A DNA stretch of 64,000 nucleotides from Lasiosphaeris hirsuta (Eukaryota > Ascomycota > Sordariomycetes > Sordariales > Lasiosphaeriaceae), in NCBI GenBank assembly GCA_030549175.1, contig JAUKUA010000007.1, forward strand, positions 744,001-808,000, read 5' to 3'. Position numbers and translations under genes: made by a program. Positions 43,681-53,549 of the stretch are shown in pieces (the first letter of the stretch is position 1; the number at the start of each line of letters is the position of its first letter). The notes beneath the pieces are model-generated. The model had not been told where the DNA came from and searched no databases. It saw only the letters and a program-made list of their open reading frames with translations.

Positions 43681-44870
43681 CTTACCACCACCACCACCTA
43701 CCTCGACGCCAACGGCCTCCCCACCGCCACGGCCACCGCCTTCCTGGGCTTCCCGCACATCCCCGGCGCGCGCCCCGCCGATCTCGTCCTTGCCGATAAG
43801 CCGTCAGCCTACTTCCTCGCGTATTTCCTCCCCGTCCTGCTCACGCTATGCCTGCTCCTCCCCATCCAGGCGCTCGACGCCGAGGTGAAGCAGATCCTGC
43901 CGTTCCGCGCCCTTGCTTCTTCTTCTTCTTCTCCTTCCCATCATGGACTGGACGTCCTGTCCACGCCAACATCGGAACTTGCGGCGCGCCGCGCAGGGTG
44001 GGGGTTACTCCTTGGATATGGTGATCCCATTGGAGCGCTGGGGGACTTGTTTGTCGCGGGGGCGGCGTGTGTTGTCGCTGTGTCGGGGGAGACGGTCGGA
44101 TTGAAGCTGCGCGGGTCGTGTCTGCGGTGGGATACGAGCGCGTGCTTGGTGACGGTGGCGGTGTTCCCGGGGCCGGCGAGGGCTGCGGAGGTGTTGTTGG
44201 GAGGGCTGGTGGTGTTGTTCACGTGGGATAAGCTGTGCACGGGTAAGTATTTTCTCTTGTCCCGGTCAAACATCAATACTGATGGGTGGCCAGACTTCAA
44301 CGAACAAGCCAGTTATATGCGCACGGCGCAGCGGCCGCAGCCGGCCAATTTCTCAATGCTGCAAGCCCCGCCGACTAATTTGTTTGCCAGCTTTGGGCGG
44401 GCTCTTAGACGACGGGACCCCCTTACAGCGAGTATCTCGTTTGCTGCCGTGCTCTCGAAAGTTTCGCCGGCCTTGTTCCCTTTGCCTCGACCCAGACGTG
44501 GAGGACGCACGAGATCTGTACCTGGATGACCATTGCTGTGCTCAGCGTCATGGTCATCACGCTGCTCACCTACATCTGGCCGGTCAAGTGGCCGTATATG
44601 CCGGTGGCGCTAAACACGTTGGCGTCGAGGATCTACTACATTTGTGACTCGGTCATGCTTAGGGACTTTGAACGGCTTTCGATGCTGGGAGCGGCGGAAA
44701 GGGACCGTCGGGTCAAGCGAGCGGCGCGCCTTTATCGTTTTGGCTCTATGGTAGGGGTATCAGGACAGCGAAGGATTGGAATCGATTACGCCGAGGGCGA
44801 GCAGGGCTTCATGTTGCACAGTCTCCATGCCATGGGCTTTGGCGTTGCCGGAAAAATGCGGCCGACATGA
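43681..44870 (+). pseudogene. DUF3433-type multi-pass membrane protein, 3' part, decayed
   Basis: The first frame encodes YFLAYFLPVLLTLCLLLPIQ then ALDAEVKQILPFRALA, followed by hydrophobic segments (GALGDLFVAGAACVVAVSG, AAEVLLGGLVVLFTW). After a shift near 44420 the reading continues LESFAGLVPFASTQTWRTHE, ICTWMTIAVLSVMVITLL, MLRDFERLSMLGAAERDRRV and RRIGIDYAEGEQGF, ending at TGA 44868-44870. These blocks, from memory, are typical of fungal DUF3433 proteins, which are about 1200 residues and come in two similar halves. Only the second half is present and it is frameshifted. No start codon is evident. Function of the family is unknown. Confidence 0.65.
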
Positions 44871-45260
44871 TGGTCGCGGCCACATTGCTGCTGTCGGATG
44901 CTGGCCGAGCCACACGTGACTTGTTGGGCAGCGCTGTATGTTTTCGCGACTTGCGCTCGGTCAGCTGACCGTCGATGAGGATGTCGGTCGTCTGCGTCGG
45001 ATATGGCTGCGGAGATGTTGTGCCTCGCAAGAACGAACCCAACCTTGGCAAATAGTAGCGTGAAATGCATGCATGGAGGCTACTGAATCACCTGGTTACA
45101 ATTAGTCAATACCCATGGTGACGGGGGAATTCCGAACTTGTGCATCACACCAGGGAACGTCGTCATGCTGTCGGTCAGTTGAGAGAGTGGGGGCGATGGG
45201 CCACACAAGACTAGATTCGGCGTAGACCTCTCAGCAACACTTTTAAGGTTGACCACAACC
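44871..45260. other. intergenic, P450 upstream region
   Basis: No gene recognised. Confidence 0.5.
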
Positions 45261-46856
45261 ATGACCGTCGATTCTAAAGTATACATCGGAGGCGCGCTTG
45301 CGTTCTTCTTGCTATTGGGCAGGATCATCTATCTCCGATACTTCCACCCGCTCGCCAAAATCCCAGGTCCCTTTCTGGCTTCCCTCACCCAGCTATATCG
45401 ATTTTACTACGACTACATCAGCAACGGGTCCTACTACCTCCAGTTTGAAGGGTTCCGAGCCAAATACGGTACCTCAACCTTGTCTCCTCATTGCGCTGAA
45501 ATACTAGTAATTAACGAGCTGGCGTCTCACAATAGGGCCCGTGATTCGCATCGCCCAAAACGAGGTGCCGCTGACCGACCCTGAGAACTACGACAAGATT
45601 TACAACCTGAACACTAAATTCTACAAGGATGCAACCTTTTAGAAGCGCGCTGGGGCGGCCACGGCCCTTTTCGCAATCACCTCGAATGAAGAGCACCGCC
45701 AATACCGCGCCATCCTGAACCCCTTTTTCTCGCGCCGCTCCGTTCTCGCGCAGGAGGGCATCGTGCGGGAAAAGGTGGCCAAGCTGCCGGCGCGCATCGA
45801 AGCCGACTAAGATCGCAGCGTCCCCACCGACATCGGCATGGGATTCCGGGCCGTCTCGGTCGACGTCATCACCGAGTACATGTTTGGCGCGCCGTGGAAC
45901 TCGCTCGACCGTGAGGACCTAGGCGGCTGGTTCAACATGCTCGCGCGCACCACCGTCGTGCCCATGATGTACGTGTTCCAGATCGCGCCGTTCTTGCAAG
46001 GCCCCATGCAGAACATGCCGCCTTAGCTGGCCAGGAAGCTGACCCCCTTTGTGAGCGGCATGATGGACATGCTGGAGGCCATCGAGAAGGACGTTGAAAA
46101 GGTTGTGGACCAGGTGCGCCACGGCATCGAACCCGAGAAAGACACCATCTACCACACCCACCAAACACGTCGCCAACAAGAAGACCTCCGAACACTACCC
46201 ACACAAAGCCCCCACTGTCCAGCTCATGGTCGATGAGGGCTTTGGCTTCTTGGGCGCCGCGTCCGAGACGGCCGGCAACGCCATGACCATGTGCGCATTC
46301 TACACGCTGCGGGATGCGACGGTGCATGCGGCGCTGCACAAAGAGCTCCTCGAGGCATTCCCCGACCCGACCAACATGGACTTTTTGGCCCTCGAGAAGC
46401 TGCCGTATCTCACCGCCGTGGTCAAGGAGGGCACCCGACTCTCCTACGGCGTTTTGCACCCCCTCCCAAGAGTTGTCCCGGAGACGACCGTGTTTAACGG
46501 CCACATCTTGGAAAAGGGAGTAACGGTATCCATGTGCAGCTGGCTGTTGCATCGCGATCCCACTGCGTTCCCTAACCCGACGGAATTCCAGCCCGAGAGG
46601 TGGCTCAGCCCAACCTCTGACAAGCCTCTCATGGACAAGTACTTTGTCCTTTTCGAAGGGTGGCCGCAACTGCATCGGGCAGCCCTTGGCCATGTGCGAA
46701 GTCTATGTTGCCGTGGGCCGTTTCTTCCGCCGCTTCGGCCCGGGCGACTTGGAGCCGCTCCGCGTGGGCCCGGAGGATTTTGCGTTTGAGGATTACTTTG
46801 GCGCCTTCCGCCCGACGGGAGCGAGGGACTTTACCGTGTTGCGGGCGAAGAAGTGA
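45261..46856 (+). pseudogene. cytochrome P450, decayed by three stops and two frameshifts
   Basis: Exon 1 (45261-45468) has an N-terminal anchor VYIGGALAFFLLLGRIIYL and the HPLAKIPGP hinge. A 67-nt intron (45469-45535) is in frame. Exon 2 contains GPVIRIAQNEVPLTDP, FGFLGAASETAGNAMT (I-helix region), the ExxR helix VVKEGTRLS, PERW, and the heme loop FSKGGRNCIGQPLAMCE. In-frame stops are TAG 45640-45642, TAA 45808-45810 and TAG 46024-46026. Frameshifts lie near 46153-46160 and 46636-46650. Each stop is one C-to-T step from Gln. The I-helix threonine and heme Cys are still present. It would have been a membrane-bound monooxygenase. Substrate unknown; no cluster partner is visible. Confidence 0.88.
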
Positions 46857-46938
46857 TGAGAGGTTATATTATACCAGGGGGTACATGTGGAGAAGTAGCA
46901 AATGTTATCATTAGGGTACCTATATCCAAACCCTCTCT

Positions 46939-47110
46939 TCAGTGACCGCAGAAATCGCTCTGTCCTGGCCCCCCGTCATAGCACTTTTCGCACTTTTCCC
47001 AAAATTTGATCCACCCGTCGCCTCCCGCCCCGCAGTAGTACAGCGTGTACCACAGCGAGAGATGGGAGGGTACATACGACCGTGAAGGCGACGGTGCTGA
47101 GTTTGACCAT
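46939..47110 (-). pseudogene. small secreted Cys-rich protein, apparently truncated
   Basis: From ATG 47110 (minus) the sequence MVKLSTVAFTVVCTLPSLAV encodes a signal peptide. The Cys-rich part LYYCGAGGDGWIKFWEKCEK followed by CYDGGPGQSDFCGH lies in another frame and ends at 46939. One frameshift of about one base near 47050 would join them. The ending resembles short effector-like secreted proteins of fungi. It is shorter than usual for such proteins, and an internal piece may be lost. A TATA box lies about 100 bp upstream. Confidence 0.5.
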
Positions 47111-47212
47111 TTTTGTGGAGAGTGATGTGAGGAGTGAAGGAGTTGCTGGCTTCTGAGCGATGAAAGGCGGTTGATGCTGTGATTTCCGTTCATCTAGAAG
47201 CCAATTCCGACC

Positions 47213-47220
47213 TTTATATA
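47213..47220 (-). promoter_or_regulatory. TATA box of the small secreted protein gene
   Basis: On the minus strand the sequence is TATATAAA, 103 bp before the ATG at 47110. Confidence 0.5.
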
Positions 47221-47672
47221 TCCCAGGCTCTGCTACGACTTGCAATGTTATTGTTTCTTCCATCGAAACCATTTGCTCCGGCTCCCTCAGAGCTTGACCC
47301 TCTGCTGCTCCATGAAGGCAGTGTTAGCCCCATAAAATCGGAGTCGCCAAGCATCACCATTGGTTAGACCTGCCCGACGCTGTCAGAGAAAAGTGGTTCC
47401 AGAATTGAATTTGAATTGAATTTGTTTAACGTCCCGGGTTTTCGCTCTTGGCGACTCGGACGTGCCGGGGCCAAGGGCCCCGACAACGGCTAACTAACGC
47501 AAGGAGATCCTCCTGCCGAAAAACCTAGCCCAATACATGCCCCTGTTTGCCGTTTGAGGGCCTCACCAACCCTCACAACTCTCCCCCCAGCTAAGGTACA
47601 TAAAAACTCCGTAGAGAAAAGCCACCTTTAGGAAACAACACCCTCTAGAGGGAAGGAAAGCACACTTGCGTA
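47221..47672. other. unassigned
   Basis: Contains a short attgaattt tandem (47402-47424) and a GC-rich ggggccaagggccccg inverted repeat near 47470-47485. No gene. Confidence 0.4.
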
Positions 47673-48005
47673 TCAAACTGTCTCGCGGCCGTGGGCCGCC
47701 GCCCACTTCGTTTCTTCTTCGTTGCCCGGGGTATTTTCTTCCCCCTTTTCCAGTTCCTCCTTTGCCGCCATGAACGCCCCGAACGCGGTCAGCATCTTCT
47801 TGGAGCTTGAGGTAAGGAGCTTCGGTGCCCACACCCCTGCCGGCAGTGCCTTCGCCAGGGCGGCCGCGCTATGTATGCACTTCAGGAGGTGTCCCGGGGC
47901 CTTGGTGAGCCCGCACCTCCTACAGGTGCCTTCCCATGTTTCCGGATCAGTGGTTCCAGAATTCGCAGTGCAGTGCTCAGCCCCGAAGCGGTCCCGGCTG
48001 ACCGG
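47673..48005 (-). pseudogene. minus-strand remnant with a Cys/His finger-like motif
   Basis: The frame is open from after TGA 48008-48006 to TGA 47675-47673 (110 codons) with no ATG near its start. It reads GAEHCTANSGTTDPETWEGT, CRRCGLTKAPGHLLKC and a helical Lys/Glu-rich end (KKMLTAFGAFMAAKEELEK). The C-x2-C-x7-H-x3-C spacing is not the classic retroviral-type knuckle, so assignment to a retroelement is only a guess. Composition is coding-like. Probably a fragment. Confidence 0.4.
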
Positions 48006-48008
48006 TCA

Positions 48009-48739
48009 GCTGGGAAAGCTCTCGCTAGACTCGCCAAGATCCGTCGAATCGGCGCTTCCCGCAGTTACAATGCGTGATTCGTCCCATCTCTTAGCAAACA
48101 GTACAGGAATGGCTACACTACAAATCTTGACGGAGCAATGAATAGCCACCGCAATTAAAACTGTGGTAGGATGAAATGGGTGAGAAATGCGGGGCAAGTG
48201 CTCAACTGAATTGGTAGCGCTGCCTCAGCCGCACCTTCTAGTTTCTCACAGCGCAACATTGGGGCACCCACCCCCGGAAAACCCACCCGAAAGCCGATTA
48301 GGTGCATCTCCGACGCAAAGCACCATCGCCAGCCATGCCACTCTCCAGATGCTTCCAGTCGCTGCCGGCACAACCCGCCCCAGCATCCGCGCGTCACGAC
48401 TCCAATCCCGACCAACGAAAACAGCTAGGAGGGTTTGCAACAGAAACCTCCGCCCCTCGCTGTCGATGCTCAGACGACCACATCTCACACGGTAGACTCG
48501 GGCACCCTCCGTTGCCCGGAACCTAACCTCTGTCTGCGCTTACCCCAGCCCGCTGCCATCGGGGTCGTCAACTAAGATACCCTAAGCGCCGCTATCGAAG
48601 AGGGACAAACAGCAAGCGGTGTCCCTTCTCTCATGGTCAATTTCGCCAACCACCACAGTTGAGGCGGCCGCTGGTGCACCGGCGCAAAGGTACAGGAGAA
48701 ATATCGCAGCAGCCTAACCATGACCCTGGAAAATGCACT
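48009..48739. other. unassigned
   Basis: Several short frames without motifs (48187-48526). No gene called. Confidence 0.4.
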
Positions 48740-49162
48740 GTACCATCGAGGGAAGGGAACCTTGCTGCTTTCAGGAGTGCTTCCATCCGGCGGAGGAGCC
48801 AACGTCGCCTGCCCAAAGTTGGCACTAAACCGCTCACACCACAGCCCCACAGTCGAAAATCATCCGTTGTCTTTTTGGCATCCAGGTCGATGGTATACGG
48901 CGTCATGGAAGAAGAGGCCGCCTGCTTGACCTGCTTGTTGGAGATGCGGAAGCCTGCGCCCCAGGTCTGACGTCGCGCTCCCCCACCAGTAGAGGGCGGG
49001 CGCAGAGGCATCTTCGAGTTGGTAGTTGGTGATGAGGAGCTGGTTGGGCCCGGCGACGGTGACGCTGGAGAGCTTGCCGATCTAGCCGGTTTTGTTGGTG
49101 GCGGCTGAGACGAGGGGGAAGAGAGCGGGGAGGAGTGCGGGGACGAAGGTGGAGGCTATCAT
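48740..49162 (-). pseudogene. secreted DM13-domain protein, decayed
   Basis: From ATG 49162 (minus) a signal peptide MIASTFVPALLPALFPLVSA is followed by a TAG at 49084-49082. In the same frame come IGKLSSVTVAGPNQLLITNY and DASAPALYWWGSATSD. After a frameshift near 48975 the reading continues RISNKQVKQAASSSMTPYTI then DLDAKKTTDDF. After another near 48860 it continues VGLWCERFSANFGQATLAPP. The order GKLSS, ITNY, ALYWWG, YTIDLD, LWC fits the DM13 domain, thought to be a redox or electron-transfer fold (family knowledge). It is non-functional here. Confidence 0.65.
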
Positions 49163-49544
49163 TGTGCAGAGGTTCGGTTGTTTGTCGAGAGGGTGTTGTG
49201 TGGGATACAGTTGATAGAGTGTTTGGTGGTGAGTTTGATGGGGGCTTGTGCAAGATGGAGATACTGAAGGGCGCTTGCTTTGGAAGGTTTTGAGGAACGG
49301 TCGGAACCATGGAGGTGACGGATTTTAAGTACTTCAAGGTTATGATACCTTTCAGCCATGTTCGAGTCTGGCGCAAGTGGTTATGACAGTACTGGAATTT
49401 CGCTGCAGTGATTCCACCACGGGCTGGGAAGAGCTGTTGCAACCAGGTGGTTGGGGCAGTGCAACGGCGTTGAAAGCCTTTGCCTGATTGGTCGGTGTGA
49501 CAATGCAACGATGATTTTACATCAGCGTTGCAGCATCCTTATTA
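49163..49544. other. intergenic, upstream of the DM13 relic
   Basis: No recognisable feature. Ends at the TTA that borders the PIF/Harbinger element. Confidence 0.45.
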
Positions 49545-49992
49545 GGCCCTGATCTTCTCGCGAAAACTGGCCAGTTTTCATGAATGCTGGACCCCCCCAC
49601 GCATGCCAAGACTTGATTTTTCGAGACGCTTTCCCGTTTTCGGCAGCAATTTCGCAGTGAATACCGGGCGGCTTCCCTTTTCGCTTTAGGACCCCTGAAT
49701 CGAATGTACCGAGCTAATGCAAGCCGCGGCTAACTGTAAAGGGGCGAAAAACTGGGGCCAAACGGCCGAATACTGGCGAATTCTGCCAGATTTTCCAGCA
49801 TTCGTGAAGGCGTAATTTCCAGCCTTCACGCGTCGTATTCGTGAATACTGGGTTGACGATGGCCTGTTGCGCAGTGGAAAAAAACAAGGAGAATGCGCGT
49901 GAGGCTGCGAGGACGCTGTTATGCTGGCTGGGTATCTTTTCTGTATCTAGATTCTTCCTGAACAAGATAGCTGTCAAGCCCTTTGGCCTCTC

Positions 49993-51165
49993 ATGGCGAC
50001 TCTGTTCATTCTAGCGGCTAGACTGGCCGCCCACACGTTCCTAGGTACCATCATCAACAACGCCGAGGAGGCTTGCGAGCCCAGAAGGCGGCCGGCGGTC
50101 TGTGAGGTTATCCATCCAAAGGGGCCTCGAGGCGCACGTCGCTTCGCCTCAGGCCTTCAAAAGGGCTCTGAGAAGCAATTCAGAGACCTCTTTCGTATAA
50201 GCAGAGAGGCCTTCCAAGCCCTGGTCCGTTGGCTGAAGATCAACGAGGGCCTTCGTGGAACTCGGTATCAGACTGCCGAGCAGAAGCTGATGGTGGTGCT
50301 GTATATCCTTGGCCGTGGGCGTGACCAGCGTGTTGCAGCCCACAAGTTCGGTATAACGCAAAGCTCGATTTCGAGGACGATAGCGACAATCCTCCCAATG
50401 CTTATGTCTCTTCATATAGCGTTTGTACGGCTTCCTGAGGACGATTGGCTTGATCCGGCAGTCGAGCTAAATCCCAAGATGTCAGCGTTCAACGGTTGTA
50501 TAGGCGCGATCGACGGCACTCATATCAGGGCTCACATCAAGGCTTCTGAGCAGATCCGCTGGTTCAACCGCAAAGGTCAGATAACGTAGAACGTATTCGC
50601 GGCGGTACGGCAAGACCGGTGTTTTAGCTACGTACTGGCAGGCGCTGAGGGCTCGATTAACGACTCGACTTTGTTGGCATAGGCGTGTAGTCGCTTGTTC
50701 CGTATACCTCCGAACCGGTATTACGTTGGCGATACCGGCTTTGGCACGCGCCCTGGCGTAGTACTTTCTTTTCTAAATGTGCGGTAATATTTACAAGACT
50801 AGAGGAATAGTCAGCACCCGCTAGTAACGTAGAAAGAACTCTATAATCTCAGGTACTCACGTATCCGGACCGTCGTGGAGAGGGTGTTCGGCCAATTGAA
50901 GAGAAGGTTCGCTATAGTCAAGGATGTTCCGCCGGAGTATAGTCTGGAGAAGCAGGTGCAAATCGTATACGCCGTCACTGGCCTCTATAACTTCATTCTC
51001 ACGTAGGGCGGGGAGGAAGCTCTAGAGCCGCAAGAACGAGAAGGGTTGGCGCACGCCGCCGTGAGGGCTCAACAAGTAGTAGGATTATCGCATAAGGTTC
51101 GCTGGCGTTATGCGACTTCGTTGTGGCAACAATATAGTAGTTACAGGCCGAGAAGAAGAGGATGA
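49993..51165 (+). pseudogene. PIF/Harbinger DDE transposase with six nonsense codons
   Basis: One unbroken reading frame of 390 codons from ATG 49993 to TGA 51163-51165, with no frameshift but six internal stops: 50587, 50680, 50785, 50800, 50830 and 51004 (first base). Five are TAG and one TAA, all reachable from CAG/CAA by C-to-T. Domain features: a helix-turn-helix-like stretch (FGITQSSISRTIATIL), IGAIDGTHI with the first catalytic Asp, YVGDTGFG with the second, and TVVERVFGQLKRRF with the Glu. This is the HARBI1-like endonuclease family, which inserts at TWA sites. Protein products would be truncated at residue 198. Confidence 0.9.
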
Positions 51166-51404
51166 TAGTGGTAATAGTGGTGATAGTGGATGGCTGGAGT
51201 GGGGTACGTATGGAGGGGTAGTAAATAGTTTATTACGGTAAAAAGCCAAACCTTCGAAATATAGCAAATCTGCTAAATAAAGGCTATCAGATTGATCTAT
51301 TAGATACGTAAAAGGTTGCAAATGTAAAGAAAGTTATGACTTTAAGTAAGTTTATTGGAATCTACGTAAATTAAGCTATATAAAACCCTAACCCTCTCTA
51401 AGGC

Positions 51405-52777
51405 CCTTTTTCCACTCTTGAACATACCGAGCTTTGAGCGCTGGCCTTACTCTCAAATAAACAGCCGCTTTTATAGAGTTACTACAGAGATATTCTAAGC
51501 AATTGAACAAGTCGTCAATTTCAAGCGTTCCTCCGTATCGCCGCTCAATATCCTCCATTGCAAAAGTAACGTCGTCGGTACCAACGGCTTTAGGAGCTGT
51601 AACTATTCCCGCCGCCTCAATGAGACCCTCAGCGAGTCTCGAAGCCTCGGTCTGGTTCTCTCGCCCTCTTTACGCCTGGCGCGGAACAACTATCACCGGC
51701 TCCGGTTGAACAATAGTAGCCGCGCGGTAGTGATGAGCGTTAGGATCGGTATCACGATTACGGCGTTGAGCGTCGGTCAATGGCCTTACCCTACGCGTGC
51801 TTACCGGCGCCGGCGAGGTTAGCCGACCTTCTCCGGCGCCATCATCTTCCTCACCATCCTCCTCTTCATCTCCATCTTATTCTTCATCTTCACTACCATC
51901 GTCACCCTCCTTAAACGTATCACCAGATGTATCTGCGGCCTAGTTTGTCTCCCCCTCCGCTTCTTGATCACGCGCCCTAATAATATCTGTAGGTTCCATG
52001 ATCATACTTCCTACTGAGCGGTCATGAGCGTACACTTCCGAATACACCTCATGATCGCTAATAGGCTTGGTGGCGATTGATCTACTCGCCTTTGGATGAG
52101 TAGCCCAAAACCGCTCCCAGACCGTATCTGATATATCAGGTAAACCTTCCTCAGTAAAAAGAGGTACCCGAAGTCATCAACTCCATCAAGTCTCGCCACT
52201 TCTTTCTCTCTAAGTGATACTTAGTAGAGATGCTCTTCTCGGTAAGATCCTTCTCCAGCCACATCGCTTGCGCCTTTTCTAACGTATATTTCCAGGCTTT
52301 CTTAATATTCGCCCTCTCGGTCGTAAACAGGCCATCACGAGTACAGTCCAAATACCAAAGCATCAGTTGAGCAACCTCCTCTTGGCTCCAGGTAACTACC
52401 TGCTTGCGAAGTGCTTGAGATCCAGTCTGTGAGCGTGGAGGAGGCGCGCCAGCGTTGTTCTTCTTCTTCTTCCTAGCGTTCTGGAGCGTAGTCCTCGTGA
52501 GTGCGCGCTTCCGCCGAACAGATGGAGTCGACGGCCTAGTTGCCCCGGCCTGCAACAATTGACTACTGCCGTTTATAAGAGCAAGCGTACGGACTCCAGG
52601 TGTATCTCCTCTACTCGGCATAGGCGTTCCTAGCGATAACTGCGATTGCGGCGGCTCGTCATCATCGTCGGAATCGTCAGAATCGTCAAAATCGGCCTCG
52701 CTCGAGTGCTCGGAAAGGTCTGATTCGCTCGCTTTCGAAGGAGCGGAGGGGGCTCGGCGAGTTTTCGAGGAAACCAT
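51405..52777 (-). pseudogene. PIF/Harbinger Myb/SANT-like DNA-binding protein, damaged 3' half
   Basis: The frame from ATG 52777 gives 208 residues to TGA 52151: an acidic Ser/Asp head, a basic stretch ARKKKKNN, then TWSQEEVAQLMLWYLDCTRD, a Myb/SANT-like trihelix, and YHLERKKWRDLMELM. The last few codons look shifted. In the +1 frame the sequence continues VPLFTEEGLPDISDTVWERF, an acidic region, RPLTDAQRRNRDTD and a C-terminal helical part, with TAG/TAA stops near 51941, 51877 and 51675. So a frameshift near 52165 plus three RIP-type stops removed the C-terminal half. Such proteins bind the transposon ends and bring in the transposase (family knowledge). Confidence 0.75.
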
Positions 52778-53101
52778 CGCGAGATGATTGGCCGGATTGC
52801 GGAGCTCTCGAACCGTCGATTGGGGATGGCATTTTCGTCGTTTGGCTGGTCAAAATCAAGATTTCGCATTTTCCAAAGACTGGAGACTCTGGCGCGTGAC
52901 AACAGACATACAATCGAGCGATGAACGAAGGCGGTGAGTCTCCTTGGGCTTGGCAAACTACTACTTTTACGGCTTATTAGACTAACCAGGGCTTCATTCA
53001 GTACATCTTGGCGTAGGCGCTACTGAACAAGGGCCTTGCGGTACCCCTTTTCGGCGAATACTGGCGAATACTGGCCCAGTATTCGCGAGAAGATCAGGGC
53101 C

Positions 53102-53549
53102 TAAATGGCATGTTGCGCGGCTTGGCGCGACTGCCAATGGGTTTTCCAGCCCCAGCCGCACCCCGGCACGTTGATTCCACATACCCGCCGACCGCACGGC
53201 CAAACCCGCCAGTGAGCTGCCTGGGAGTATCAACAATATTGCAGATGGAATCAGTGCAGCGGGCGTCATTTTTCATCTCTCTCTCCACCCCTGAAGACGG
53301 GAGGTTTTGAGGAATTGGATGGTGTTCTGATTCTACAACTGCCGGAGAGACCCGTGGACTGTGGCTGAAAGCGTTTGCAAAACGCCTAGCGGTCAGGGGC
53401 ACACGATTGTCCGAGTTCAGAATATATGATGATGGCGAGAGCATCTCCAATGACCTCCATCAATTGTCGAGAACACCCAAACCCCTCAAGGCTTCAACCA
53501 ATCTCCCCTCTTTTAGACTCACTCGCCCAAGATGGCAATGACACCAGCA
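53102..53549. other. unassigned flank
   Basis: No gene recognised between the transposon and the ferric reductase relic. Confidence 0.4.

Larger units (their letters stand above)
49545..53101. mobile_element. PIF/Harbinger DNA transposon with both genes
   Basis: The terminal inverted repeats are GGCCCTGATCTTCTCGCGAA at 49545 and the same sequence on the opposite strand from 53101. The element is 3557 bp. The flanking 3 bp are TTA on the left and TAA on the right; PIF/Harbinger duplicates TWA, so one flank may have mutated or the termini may be one base off. Sub-terminal gaatactggcgaa-type motifs occur at both ends (about 49770-49850 and 53050-53090). It carries a DDE transposase (plus) and a Myb-like protein (minus), the standard two-gene set. 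Confidence 0.9.

Noticed and set aside
51387..51400. Telomere-like accctaaccctc
   Set aside because: Only two partial TTAGGG-type units inside a transposon; no array.
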